A DNA stretch of 64,000 nucleotides from Streptomyces werraensis (GTDB lineage Bacteria; Actinomycetota; Actinomycetes; Streptomycetales; Streptomycetaceae), in the NCBI GenBank assembly GCA_014656175.1, contig BNBX01000006.1, positions 372,001-436,000 on the forward strand. The letters run 5' to 3'. The notes under the pieces are model-generated. The model ran no database searches. It was not told where the DNA came from and saw only the letters and a list, made by a program, of their open reading frames with translations. The number at the start of each line of letters is the position of its first letter. Position 1 is the first letter of the stretch. Of the stretch, positions 1 to 8,577 are shown piece by piece. A program made the position numbers and the translations under genes.

Positions 1-306
1 GTCGATCCAGCCGATCACCGGGCAGGCCGCGATGAAGCTGGCGCAGCCGTACAGCGGGGCTCCGGCCCGGTTGCCGCACACCCAGTCCCGGGACCAGGTG
101 CGCCCGGTCCAGGCGTCGTAGTGGCTGACGTTGCGGGCGGTGCACGATGCCTGGGGCGCGGGAGGCGCGGCATCGGCCCCGCGGGACGCGCTCGGCGTCG
201 CACGGATGGTGCGGTCGGCCTGCGGCGTCGACGCCTGAACGGCGCCCGCGCTGAAGAGTACGGCCAGGAGGGCGGCGAGTATCGCCACCGCTCTTCTCAC
301 GGACAT
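1..306 (-). CDS. secreted protein, C-terminus beyond the left edge
   Basis: An uninterrupted frame of 102 codons runs from an ATG at 306-304 to base 1, so the gene is cut by the window. Residues 1-26 form a classic signal peptide: positive MSVRR, a hydrophobic stretch of about 18 residues, then Ala-rich cleavage context (SAGAVQA). The mature part begins with a low-complexity Pro/Ala/Ser segment of about 30 residues, then a Cys- and Trp-rich part (SCTARNVSHYDAWTGRTWSR, later WVCGNRAGAPLYGC). Four cysteines in about 45 residues suggest disulfides in an exported domain. It is divergent from the LysR-type gene at 475. I do not recognise the family. Confidence 0.7.
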   Translation of the reverse strand, partial: MSVRRAVAILAALLAVLFSAGAVQASTPQADRTIRATPSASRGADAAPPAPQASCTARNVSHYDAWTGRTWSRDWVCGNRAGAPLYGCASFIAACPVIGWID

Positions 307-474
307 GTGCGGGCCCCCGGTTGTCGAGAAAGTGATGGTCGCGGCGATGGTCGGAAGACCCCGTGGAACCGGTGGGCTGCACGGGGCGTCGCTTCGGATC
401 GAGCCTTCCACTCCCACTCGATGCATGTCATTGCTCATGTCCATGCGAGATGAGAACTGATCCATGAGGGATTC

Positions 475-1425
475 ATGATGGTTGCCGGCGGAACGGTCTC
501 CCGGGCGGGAGCACCGATGGGTCCCGATCCACGGACACCGAGCGCCCACCAGCTGCGGCTGTTCGTCGCCCTGGCGGAAGAACTCCACTTCTCCCGCGCC
601 GCCGCCCGCCTCTTCATCACGCAGTCGGCCCTGAGCCAGCAGATCAAGGACCTCGAACGGCGCCTCGGCGTGCAGCTGTTCGACCGTTCCAGCCGGACCG
701 TCACTCTCACGCCGCAGGGGAGGGTGCTGTTGGCGGACGCGCGGGGCGTGGTGACGGCCATGGACCGGCTGAGCCACAGCGCCTCGACGCAGGCGCGCCG
801 GCTCTCGGGCCGACTCGTGGTGGGCACCGTCGGGGCCGAAGCGGCCATGCCCTACACCCGCGCCGTCCTGAGCCTGCTGCACAGGCGGCACCCGCAGGTC
901 CAGATCGACGTGCGCAGCCTCCACCTCGCAGACCACTTCGACGCCTTGTTCCGCCATGACATCGATGTTGTCTTCCTGCGGCCACCGGTACCCGACGGCA
1001 TCGAGGTGCAACACCTGGCCACGGAGGACCGGTTGGCCTGTCTGCCGGCGAGCGATCCGCTCGCGGAGCGGGCACGGATCACCCTCGCGCAGCTGGCGGA
1101 CCGTCCGGTGATCGACGTACCGCCCCAGGTGCCGCGGGTGTGGTGGGACTTCTGGGCGGTGGACCCCCGGCCCGACGACACACCGGTCCGCTACGGACCG
1201 GTGGCCTCGGACGTGGAGGGGCTGCTTCATCTCGTCGCGCGGGGCGAGGGTATGTGTTTCCTGCCGGCTGCGGCCCGCGACCTCTTCCCGCGCCCGGGCG
1301 TCAGCTATGTCGAGGTCACGGACCTGCCTCCCTCCACGGCCGGCCTCGCCTGGCTGAGGAGCAACCGTACCGAGCCGCTGATCAAGGCCGTTGCCGGTGC
1401 GGCCCGGTATGTGGCATCGGCGTGA
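475..1425 (+). CDS. LysR-family transcriptional regulator
   Basis: The product has 316 residues, the usual LysR length. After a short extension, the winged helix-turn-helix covers about residues 22-80 (HQLRLFVALAEELHFSRAAA, then SALSQQIKDLERRLGVQLFD and a TPQG turn). An effector-binding domain resembling a periplasmic binding protein follows from about residue 100. ATG 475 has a GAGGG-type ribosome site 5-10 bases upstream; ATG 478 and ATG 517 are alternatives, and 517 would begin close to the conserved helix. It is divergent from the truncated secreted protein gene. The effector and targets cannot be read from the sequence. Its 3' end overlaps the end of the convergent DUF6233 gene by about 120 bases. 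Confidence 0.9.
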   Translation: MMVAGGTVSRAGAPMGPDPRTPSAHQLRLFVALAEELHFSRAAARLFITQSALSQQIKDLERRLGVQLFDRSSRTVTLTPQGRVLLADARGVVTAMDRLSHSASTQARRLSGRLVVGTVGAEAAMPYTRAVLSLLHRRHPQVQIDVRSLHLADHFDALFRHDIDVVFLRPPVPDGIEVQHLATEDRLACLPASDPLAERARITLAQLADRPVIDVPPQVPRVWWDFWAVDPRPDDTPVRYGPVASDVEGLLHLVARGEGMCFLPAAARDLFPRPGVSYVEVTDLPPSTAGLAWLRSNRTEPLIKAVAGAARYVASA

Positions 1426-1895
1426 GGCAGAACAAAGGCCGCGGGAGGCGGACCGCTCGGCGAGAAGCGATCGCCGTTCCGTGTCCCGTCGGCATGCTGA
1501 CACCGGCCGGCAGAGCGGTCGGCGGGCCACCGGGTCCGCAGAACGCGGGCCGGGGATAAGTCCGTGATGCCGAGCAGGCTGTCGGGCCGGCAGTGGCCGC
1601 ACGCGGTGAGTCCCGTGGCGAGGAGGCGACGGGCTTCGTCCCGGTCGACGGGGCGGTGTCGCTTGCCGGCCATGTGACAGTCGCCGGCGTGGACCCGCAG
1701 GGGCGGGCGCCGCTCGCCGATGCCGAGTTCGACGATCCACTGCGGTGGTGCGGGCCGGTTGCGGCGGCCGCGCTCTTCTTCGGTCTGCCGTCTGGTGAGA
1801 GCGGCGATCTTCGCGTCGATGCGCTGCAGCCACATGGTGTGCCAGACCCGCAGAGTGTGCAGGCGGTCGAGGTCGGGCGGCAGGTCATCGAACAT
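1305..1895 (-). CDS. DUF6233 family protein
   Basis: The product has 196 residues. The N-terminal half carries what I recall as the Streptomyces DUF6233 signature: MFDDLPPDLDRLHTLRVWHT, then WIVELGIG, HAGDCHMAGKRHRPV and a C-x-x-C-like ACGHCRPDSLLGI. The conserved His/Cys residues (HAGDCH, CGHC) could bind a metal, but function is unknown. The start at 1895 is supported by a TAGAAT -10 box ending exactly 7 nt upstream, as in leaderless actinobacterial transcripts; the frame stays open further upstream but loses family character. The last 70 or so residues are low complexity and overlap the convergent LysR gene, so the true C-terminus may be less conserved than the length suggests. Confidence 0.7.
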   Translation of the reverse strand: MFDDLPPDLDRLHTLRVWHTMWLQRIDAKIAALTRRQTEEERGRRNRPAPPQWIVELGIGERRPPLRVHAGDCHMAGKRHRPVDRDEARRLLATGLTACGHCRPDSLLGITDLSPARVLRTRWPADRSAGRCQHADGTRNGDRFSPSGPPPAAFVLPHADATYRAAPATALISGSVRLLLSQARPAVEGGRSVTST

Positions 1896-1902
1896 ATATT
1901 TG

Positions 1903-1908
1903 ATTCTA
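1903..1908 (-). promoter_or_regulatory. -10 box of a probable leaderless DUF6233 transcript
   Basis: On the minus strand TAGAAT matches the actinobacterial TANNNT -10 consensus. It is followed by 7 nt (CAAATAT) and then the ATG at 1895, the spacing expected when transcription starts at the start codon. The local stretch is unusually AT-rich for this genome. Confidence 0.5.
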
Positions 1909-2316
1909 TGCCCATGATCCGCCGTCGCGCACTCGCGTGTGCCGGCACCAGGATCACAGCGTTCTCGGAGATGCCGGCGCATCACCTCGATGCCCTGGCA
2001 GACCCAGGAGGCCGACTGCCGGGGAGCCGGGTGGACGGTGAACGCCGCGTCGCGGAGCGCCCGCGTAAGGGGGTGCTTCCCCGAGGCGCTGCCCGCGAGG
2101 CCGGACGGGGCGGTGGCGACATTCCAGGGAACGTCGGGGGCCGTCGACAGCGCCCACGGCCCGGTTGTTGCGGGCCGCACCGCCTGACGGCCGCGACCGC
2201 GTCCGGCCCCGGCGACCTGGCGGCAGGGGTCCGACGTGTCACGTGGCGACGGCGACGCTCCGGGGGCATCCTGTGGACACTTACGGTCGCGGGCAGCCGA
2301 CGAGAAGGGGCCAGCC
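1909..2316. other. intergenic stretch, no gene seen
   Basis: About 400 bases between the divergent DUF6233 gene and the membrane protein gene at 2317. Open frames exist on both strands, but all are Arg/Pro/Gly-rich with no recognisable motif, as expected from chance frames in high-GC DNA. It must hold the promoter of the 2317 gene; I could not place it. Confidence 0.5.
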
Positions 2317-3438
2317 ATGCCGAAGTCGTCGCAGGGCGTCACGGTCGTGGCTCTCCTGGCCGATCCGGACGCGCCGACGGAGATCGCTCAGCGCATGGCC
2401 CGGAGGCTTCCTGATCGGCTCGCCAGGAAGTCGGGCAAGGGGCGGCCGTTCGACGTCAAGGTGGTCAGTGAGCCCATCACTGCGGGAACCGAGGACCCGT
2501 CCACCGTGATGCGCCGGATCAGGGAACGCGCAAGCGCAGAGGAATGGGACATCGTCGTAGCGCTCACCGACCTTCCGCTGCACTCGCACGGACGCAAACT
2601 CGTGGTGGATCTGAGCTACGAACACGGCCTGGCGTTGCTGTCCCTTCCCTCACTGGGGGGCTGGCGGCTGCAGACGAGGGCCCAGAGAGCCGTGGAGGAC
2701 GCCGTGCTCAGCCTGGCGGGCCCCCGGGCCGCCGGGGCTGAGGGAGAACCGCGAAGTGCGCCGCCACATGGACCCTTCCGCGATCCTCTCGCGCCAGTCC
2801 GTCCGGACCCGGTCGGTGAGGACGAGACCGCCGACCTTCGGTACACCACCAGTGGGCCGCGCGGATACCTCAGGGTGCTCGGCGGCATGGTCCGGGCCAA
2901 CCGGCCGTGGCGGCTCGTGCCGGGCTTGTCGAAAGCCCTGGCGGCCGCACTCGCCACGGGAGCGATTGCCACGGTGAACGCCACCGTCTGGAGCCTGGCC
3001 GCGTCCCTGAGCACGCCGCGTCTCGTGATCGCTATGGTCGGATCCGTCGCCCTCATGATCGGCTGGCTGATCGTGGACGCGCATCTGTGGCATCACACGG
3101 CCGACATCTCGCCGGAAGCGAGGAAGCGGGCAGCTCTGTACAACGCCTCGACGGTCGTGACCGTGGCCATCGGGGTCCTCGTCTGCTATGCGGGATTGCT
3201 GGTCATCAACTTCTTGTGGGCGCTGTTCATCCTCAACGACCAGGTGTTCGCTTCCACGACGCGAACCCCGTTGCACGCCACGGAGTACTGGACGCTGGCC
3301 TGGTTCGTCGCTTCGGTCGCCACGGTGGGGGGCGCGCTGGGATCCGGCTTGGAGAGCGACGAGGCGATCCGGACGGCCGCCTACTCCAAACGTGAACAGG
3401 AACGTCGCCGCAGGCTCCAGGACGACCACGAGGACTAG
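2317..3438 (+). CDS. uncharacterised protein with soluble N-terminal domain and four membrane segments
   Basis: The product has 373 residues. The first 150 or so form an alpha/beta-like domain (GVTVVALLADPDAPTEIAQR, EEWDIVVALTDLPLH, LVVDLSYEHGLALLSLPSLG). After a hydrophilic linker come four hydrophobic helices at about residues 205-230, 235-257, 275-310 and 325-350, and a basic C-terminal tail (SKREQERRRRLQ). ATG 2317 was chosen over the longer frame from 2236 because GAGAAGGGG precedes it at good spacing and conserved-looking sequence starts there. It stands alone between intergenic regions. I recognise no enzyme motif; the architecture suggests a membrane-anchored regulator or sensor, which is a guess. 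Confidence 0.75.
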   Translation: MPKSSQGVTVVALLADPDAPTEIAQRMARRLPDRLARKSGKGRPFDVKVVSEPITAGTEDPSTVMRRIRERASAEEWDIVVALTDLPLHSHGRKLVVDLSYEHGLALLSLPSLGGWRLQTRAQRAVEDAVLSLAGPRAAGAEGEPRSAPPHGPFRDPLAPVRPDPVGEDETADLRYTTSGPRGYLRVLGGMVRANRPWRLVPGLSKALAAALATGAIATVNATVWSLAASLSTPRLVIAMVGSVALMIGWLIVDAHLWHHTADISPEARKRAALYNASTVVTVAIGVLVCYAGLLVINFLWALFILNDQVFASTTRTPLHATEYWTLAWFVASVATVGGALGSGLESDEAIRTAAYSKREQERRRRLQDDHED

Positions 3439-3740
3439 CAGGCTGCGAAGCAGGCGATTCGGCGGCGGTCGCTGGTCGTCGTATGGGAGATTATCGATGA
3501 TATGTGCGCGTTTGCCCGTTTCGCGCCGAAGGGTGACGGGGACCCGAGCGGCACGCCGCCGGTATCCCGACTCGTGCCGCCGGTCATGCCGTCGCACCTG
3601 ATCCGGGTGAACGGACCCGCAGAGGCATGCAGGAGCCGGACTGTCCCACACCCCCTCGTTCAACGTCCGGGAGAGGACTTTCGCGCCGCCTCCATCACCA
3701 CCGCGGCGCGGTCATGCCGCGACAACAAGGGATTGCAGTC
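3439..3740. other. intergenic stretch, no gene seen
   Basis: About 300 bases upstream of the dehydrogenase gene at 3741. Only short frames of low coding character occur. The promoter of the dehydrogenase should lie here. Confidence 0.45.
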
Positions 3741-4916
3741 ATGAAAGCAGCGGTATATGAAGGCCCGCGAACGGTCGCGGTGAAGGACGTGCCGGACGCG
3801 AAGATCGAGCACCCCTGCGACATCATCGTCAAGATCACAGCTACCAACATCTGCGGTTCGGACCTGCACATGTACGAGGGCCGCACCTCGTTCGAGTCCG
3901 GCCGCACCCTGGGGCACGAGAACATGGGCCAGGTCGTGGAGGTCGGCTCCGCCGTGCGCAAGGTCCAGGTCGGCGAGTACGTGGTTCTGCCGTTCAACAT
4001 CGCCTGCGGCTTCTGCAAGCAGTGCGAGCGGGGGCTGACCAACTACTGCCTGACCATGCAGCCGGAACCGGCCCTCGCCGGAGCCGCCTACGGATTCGCC
4101 GACATGGGCCCCTACCAGGGCGGTCAGGCAGAGCTGCTGCGTGTGCCCTACGGCGACTTCAACGCGCTACGTCTGGGCGAGGATGCCGCGGAGCGGCAGA
4201 CCGACTACGTGATGCTCGCCGACATCTTCCCCACCGGCTATCACGCCACCGAGATGGCCCACGTCAAACCGGGCGACCAGACGATCGTCTTCGGGGCCGG
4301 GCCCGTCGGGCTGATGGCGGCCTACTCCGCCGTGCTCAAGGGCGCCGGCCGCGTCTGGGTGGCCGACCACCAGCCCGACCGTCTGCGCAAGGCGGAGGAG
4401 ATCGGGGCCATCCCGATCAACACCGCAGAGCAGGACCCGGCGGAGGTCGTCAAGGAAGCCACCCTCGGTCTGGGCGCCGACAACGGCTGTGAGTGCGTCG
4501 GCTATCAGGCACACGACCCCGAGGGACACGAGGACGCCAGCCTCACCCTCAACGGCCTGATCGACTCGGTCAGGTTCACGGGCGACATCGGAGTGGTGGG
4601 CGTGTTCCTGCCCCAGGACCCCGGCGGCGAAGAGGCGCAGGGCGAGTTGGAGGCGCAGGGCAAGGTCCCGATCGACTTCGGCATGATGTGGTTCAAGGGC
4701 CAGCATGTGGGGACCGGGCAGGCGCCGGTGAAGAAGTACAACCGGGCACTTCGGGACCTGATCGCCGGCGGGAAGGCGACGCCGAGCTTCATCGTCTCCC
4801 ACGAGCTCGGCCTGGACGAGGCCCCCACCGCCTACGAGCACTTCGACGCCCGTGACGAGGGCTGGACGAAGGTGGTGCTGCACCCCGACGGCCACAGCAA
4901 CGGCCACAAGAAGTGA
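3741..4916 (+). CDS. zinc-dependent alcohol dehydrogenase, glutathione-independent formaldehyde dehydrogenase type
   Basis: The product has 391 residues. It belongs to the medium-chain zinc dehydrogenase family. Catalytic zinc ligands are in NICGSDLHMYEG and LGHENMG; structural zinc cysteines are in ACGFCKQCERGLTNYC; the nucleotide-binding Rossmann motif is FGAGPVGLMA around residue 190. The long insert after the first catalytic segment and the sequence NICGSDLHMYEG resemble the glutathione-independent formaldehyde dehydrogenases, which oxidise aldehydes or alcohols with tightly held NAD. ATG 3741 starts directly at the conserved MKAAVYEG. The preferred substrate is not certain. A second related enzyme lies 1.1 kb downstream (6067). 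Confidence 0.88.
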   Translation: MKAAVYEGPRTVAVKDVPDAKIEHPCDIIVKITATNICGSDLHMYEGRTSFESGRTLGHENMGQVVEVGSAVRKVQVGEYVVLPFNIACGFCKQCERGLTNYCLTMQPEPALAGAAYGFADMGPYQGGQAELLRVPYGDFNALRLGEDAAERQTDYVMLADIFPTGYHATEMAHVKPGDQTIVFGAGPVGLMAAYSAVLKGAGRVWVADHQPDRLRKAEEIGAIPINTAEQDPAEVVKEATLGLGADNGCECVGYQAHDPEGHEDASLTLNGLIDSVRFTGDIGVVGVFLPQDPGGEEAQGELEAQGKVPIDFGMMWFKGQHVGTGQAPVKKYNRALRDLIAGGKATPSFIVSHELGLDEAPTAYEHFDARDEGWTKVVLHPDGHSNGHKK

Positions 4917-5128
4917 GGAGACCGGTGTCGTCGGCCGCTCCGGCTCCACGCCGGGCGGGCGACGACCGGCAGCCGGCCCCGGTTCGACCCGCGGCCGGGC
5001 GGGCCTTCCTCATCGGCGGCCGGCTACCGGATGCGGACCACGCCGATGCGACGGCGTCGTCCGCTGCGGGTCCTCCGCACCTGAAGCGGCTCGCTTCCCG
5101 TTCACCTCACCGCACGTGAGGAGCACTG

Positions 5129-6070
5129 ATGACAACGGACACCCGCTCCACCTCCTCCCGCCTGCGACACGATCCGCTCGTGCGTGGCCTCGGCTGGGCC
5201 AGTGCGCTCCTGGGCGTGCCCCAGGTCGCCGCCCCGGCGGGCTTCGCGCGGGCCCTGGGCGTGGGCGACGCCCCCCGGCACCGCTCGGCCACGACGGCCG
5301 TCGGCGTGCGCGAACTGGCGGCGGCGACCGGGCTGCTGGGACGGCCGCACCCCGCCTGGCTCTGGGGTCGCGTCGGTGGCGACCTCATGGATCTGACGAT
5401 GCTCGCCCGGGCCTTGAAGAACCACGACGGTCGCGGCCTCGGACGCACCGTCGCCGCGGCGGCCGCGGTCACCGCCCTCACCGCCACGGACGTCTACGCG
5501 GCCGTGACCCGCACTCGTAGGAGCACCCCCATGGAACTGACCGCGGCCACCACCGTCACCCGATCACCGGACGAGGCGTACACACTCTGGAGGGATGTGG
5601 AGCGACTGCCGGAGTTCATGGTGCACCTGGACGAAGTGCACGTGACCGGCCCGCGCACCAGTCACTGGCGGGTCGGCGCACCGTTCGGCAAGACCGTCGA
5701 ATGGGACGCCGAGATCACTCAGGAGGTCCCGGGCCAACTCGTCGCGTGGCGCTCTGTGGAGGGAGCCGACATCGCCAACTCCGGCGAGGCCCGCTTCGTG
5801 CCCGCCCCGGGCGGCCAGGGCACGGAGATTCGGGTCTCCCTGCGCTACGAACTGCCCGGCGGAGCGGCGGGCAAGGCGGCGGCGCGCTGGTTCGGCGAGG
5901 AGCCGCACCAGCAACTGGACGACGACCTCCGCCGCTTCAAGCAGATCGCGGAGATCGGTGAGGTCGTCCGCTCCGAGGGCGCACCGGGCGGCAAGCGGGC
6001 CCGGGGCGAGTTCCCTCAGCACCCGGCCCGGCCGCTGACCGAGGACGAACTGAAGGAGGCCCTGTCATGA
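5129..6070 (+). CDS. SRPBCC (START/Bet v1-like) protein with N-terminal membrane region
   Basis: The product has 313 residues. About residues 15-130 are Ala/Gly/Leu-rich with probable membrane helices (LGWASALLGVPQVAAPAGFA, TVAAAAAVTALTATDVYAAV). From about residue 135 a polyketide-cyclase/SRPBCC fold begins (MELTAATTVTRSPDEAYTLW, ERLPEFMVHLDEVHV, WDAEITQEVPGQLVAWRS), a hydrophobic cavity fold used to bind lipids or polyketide-like ligands. The stop overlaps the start of the next dehydrogenase gene (ATGA at 6067-6070), so the two are translationally coupled. GAGGAG precedes the ATG. This fold next to zinc dehydrogenases recurs in actinobacteria, as I recall; ligand unknown. Confidence 0.8.
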   Translation: MTTDTRSTSSRLRHDPLVRGLGWASALLGVPQVAAPAGFARALGVGDAPRHRSATTAVGVRELAAATGLLGRPHPAWLWGRVGGDLMDLTMLARALKNHDGRGLGRTVAAAAAVTALTATDVYAAVTRTRRSTPMELTAATTVTRSPDEAYTLWRDVERLPEFMVHLDEVHVTGPRTSHWRVGAPFGKTVEWDAEITQEVPGQLVAWRSVEGADIANSGEARFVPAPGGQGTEIRVSLRYELPGGAAGKAAARWFGEEPHQQLDDDLRRFKQIAEIGEVVRSEGAPGGKRARGEFPQHPARPLTEDELKEALS

Positions 6071-7242
6071 AGGCCACCTGCTGGACGGGACGCAACTCGG
6101 TCGAGGTGCAGGACGTCCCCGATCCCTCGATCCTGAACAGCCGCGACGCCATCGTCAAGATCACCTCGACGGCGATCTGTGGCTCCGACCTCCATCTGGT
6201 CGACGGCTACGTGCCCACCATGGAGAAGGGCGACATCCTGGGCCATGAGTTCATGGGAGAGGTCGTCGAGGTGGGCCCCGGCATCAGGGACGGCTCACTG
6301 CGCGTCGGCGACCGGGTCGTGGTGCCCTTCCCCATCGCCTGCGGCGCCTGTGCGTCCTGCCGCGCGGAGCTGTACTCGTGCTGCGAGAACAGCAACCCCA
6401 ACGCCGGCATCTCGGAGAAGATGTTCGGCCATCCCACCTGCGGCATCTACGGGTACTCCCATCTCACCGGCGGTTTCGCCGGCGGCCAGGCCGAGTACGC
6501 GCGGGTGGTGCTCGCCGACACCAACGCCCTCAAGATCGAGTCGGATCTGACCGACGAGCAGGTGCTCTTCCTGTCCGACATCCTGCCGACGGGTTACATG
6601 GGCGCCGACATGTGCGACATCCAGCAGGGTGACGTCGTCGCCGTCTGGGGGGCCGGGCCGGTCGGTCAGTTCGCCATGGACAGCGCCCGGGTCCTGGGCG
6701 CGGAAAAGGTCATCGCCATCGACAAGGAGACCTACCGCCTCGACATGGCCGCTGCCCAGGGCTGCACCACCATCAACTTCGAGGACACCGACGTACGGTC
6801 CGCGCTGCTCGAACTCACCGGCGGCCGTGGCCCCGACAAGTGCATCGACGCGGTCGGCCTGGAGGCCACGCACGGCGCGTCCCACGTCCACCTCTATGAC
6901 CGTGCCAAGCAGGCGGTCCGCTCCGAGACCGACCGGCCGCACGTCCTGCGCCAGGCCATCATGTCCTGCCGGAGCGGCGGCGTGGTCTCGGTCATCGGCG
7001 TCTACGGCGGGATGATCGACAAGTTCCCGGCGGGTGCCTGGATGAACAGGTCACTGACCCTGCGCACCGGGCAGTGCCATGTGCAGAGGTACATGCAACC
7101 GCTGCTGGCCATGATCGAGCAGGGCAGGATCGACCCCACCCGGATCATCACCCACCGGTTGCCCCTGACCGAGGCACCGACCGGCTACGACCTGTTCAAG
7201 AACAAGGAGGACCACTGCGAGAAGGTCGTCCTCACACCGTGA
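6067..7242 (+). CDS. zinc-dependent alcohol dehydrogenase
   Basis: The product has 391 residues, a medium-chain zinc dehydrogenase and a paralogue of the enzyme at 3741. Catalytic zinc residues are in AICGSDLHLVDGYVP and LGHEFMGEV, structural cysteines in ACGACASCRAELYSCC, and the NAD-binding motif is WGAGPVGQFAM. The substrate-loop insert (SNPNAGISEKMFGHPTCGIYG) is typical of the long formaldehyde/threonine dehydrogenase-like subgroup. It overlaps the SRPBCC gene by four bases, so the pair is expressed together. It probably oxidises a small alcohol or aldehyde with NAD; the exact substrate is not readable. Confidence 0.87.
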   Translation: MKATCWTGRNSVEVQDVPDPSILNSRDAIVKITSTAICGSDLHLVDGYVPTMEKGDILGHEFMGEVVEVGPGIRDGSLRVGDRVVVPFPIACGACASCRAELYSCCENSNPNAGISEKMFGHPTCGIYGYSHLTGGFAGGQAEYARVVLADTNALKIESDLTDEQVLFLSDILPTGYMGADMCDIQQGDVVAVWGAGPVGQFAMDSARVLGAEKVIAIDKETYRLDMAAAQGCTTINFEDTDVRSALLELTGGRGPDKCIDAVGLEATHGASHVHLYDRAKQAVRSETDRPHVLRQAIMSCRSGGVVSVIGVYGGMIDKFPAGAWMNRSLTLRTGQCHVQRYMQPLLAMIEQGRIDPTRIITHRLPLTEAPTGYDLFKNKEDHCEKVVLTP

Positions 7243-7383
7243 CGGACGAGCAGTCAGTCGCGGCAGCCACGAGCCGATCCGGCACTGCAACGGCGACCGG
7301 CGGTGATTCCGACAGACTGCAGCGCAGACCGGTCGCCCGACGCCCGGGACATGGAACAGCCGCCGGGGAAGGGGCGTGACGTT

Positions 7384-8274
7384 GTGGCGGACATGTGGAG
7401 CAGCGAACACCTCGGTCTCGACGCCTACCTGACCCTCCTCGGGTACGAGGGCGACCGGACGCCCACTCTCGAGACGCTGCGCGCCCTGCAGCGAGCGCAT
7501 GTGCTGACCGTGCGCTGGGACACCCTCGACAGCTTCCTGTACCGCGAGGTGCGGCTCGACGTGCCCTCGGTCCAGGACAAGCTGGTGCGCCGGGGCCGGG
7601 GCGGCTACTGCTACGAGCACGTTGTGCTCTTCGCCGCCGCGCTGGAGAAGCTCGGTTTCCGCTTCACCGCCGTCTCCGGCCGGGTACAACTGGGCGCGGA
7701 CTCCTCCGATCCCCGCCCGGCTACGCACGCGATGTTGATCGTGGACCTGGACGGCACACGGTGGCTGAGCGACGTCGGCTTCGGCCACGGCCCTCTGGAG
7801 CCCATCGAGCTGGTCGACGGCGGCCGCAGCGAAGCGGACCCGTGGCCGCTCCTGCTGCGCCGGCAGGACATCACTCACGGCTCGCCAGGCTGGGCGGTGC
7901 ACCAGCGCGGGGGCGGAAGGGAGGGACCGGACGGCTGGGTGGTGCGGCAGGTTTTCACCGAGACCCCGCAGTACCCCGTCGACTACGAGGTCGGCAACCA
8001 CTTCGTGGCCACCCATGACCGCTCCCCGTTCGTCACCCGCCCGTTCATCCAGCGGCGGGGCATCGACCGGTACGACACGCTCGACGCCCTGGTCTGGACG
8101 ACGGAGCGCCCGGGCCGGGACCGGGTGACGCGGGCCGTCGGGCCGCACGAGGTGCCCGAGCTGATCGACGACGTCTTCGGGATCCGCACCGCCCCTGAGG
8201 AAGCCCGACTGCTGGTGACCAGGCTGAGGGAGCTGGACTCCGCCCGGCACCGCCCTGGACGCACGCCTCGGTGA
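7384..8274 (+). CDS. arylamine N-acetyltransferase
   Basis: The product has 296 residues from GTG 7384. NAT enzymes move an acetyl group from acetyl-CoA to arylamines or hydrazines through a cysteine. The expected catalytic triad is visible: C76 in RGRGGYCYEH, H115 in ATHAML, D130 in WLSDVGFG. The start was set at GTG 7384 because GGGGAAGGGG ends 9 bases upstream; ATG 7393 and ATG 7351 are in frame. In actinomycetes NAT homologues also serve as amide synthases in natural product pathways, but no such cluster is adjacent. It follows the dehydrogenase gene by 141 bases in the same direction. Confidence 0.9.
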   Translation: MADMWSSEHLGLDAYLTLLGYEGDRTPTLETLRALQRAHVLTVRWDTLDSFLYREVRLDVPSVQDKLVRRGRGGYCYEHVVLFAAALEKLGFRFTAVSGRVQLGADSSDPRPATHAMLIVDLDGTRWLSDVGFGHGPLEPIELVDGGRSEADPWPLLLRRQDITHGSPGWAVHQRGGGREGPDGWVVRQVFTETPQYPVDYEVGNHFVATHDRSPFVTRPFIQRRGIDRYDTLDALVWTTERPGRDRVTRAVGPHEVPELIDDVFGIRTAPEEARLLVTRLRELDSARHRPGRTPR

Positions 8275-8297
8275 AGAGGACCTGACCGGTCGCCCAG

Positions 8298-8540
8298 TCA
8301 CGTGCCCGCCACCGCCGGCGCAGAGCCCCTGCCGGCGTCGCTCGCGACGAGCCGGGCCGCCTCCGCCTCCAGCAGATGGCCGGCCGCACGGTACCGGTCC
8401 GGACACCTTCCGCCGGGTGGCCGGGGCTGCTCCGGGAAAGTTCCGTTCGAAGACGGACAGCGGCAGCCGGGTCGGCGGTGCGTTCAGGGTGCCGGTGACG
8501 TGCACCAGGCGAGTGCCCGCCCGCCCCCCGGCCGGTGATC
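8298..8540 (-). pseudogene. frameshifted remnant of an unidentified gene
   Basis: On the minus strand a protein-like stretch (RAGTRLVHVTGTLNAPPTRL, then PLSVFERNFPG) reads to about 8410. It then appears to continue in another frame as DRYRAAGHLLEAEAARLVAS up to a TGA at 8300-8298. The switch near CGGAAGGTGTCCGG suggests one frameshift. Neither half has a start. It lies between the NAT gene and the 3' end of aztA. I cannot name the family; chance in high-GC DNA is possible. Confidence 0.35.
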
Positions 8541-8577
8541 TCGACGGGGCGGCAGGGATTGGCTGCGCTGCCGGTCC

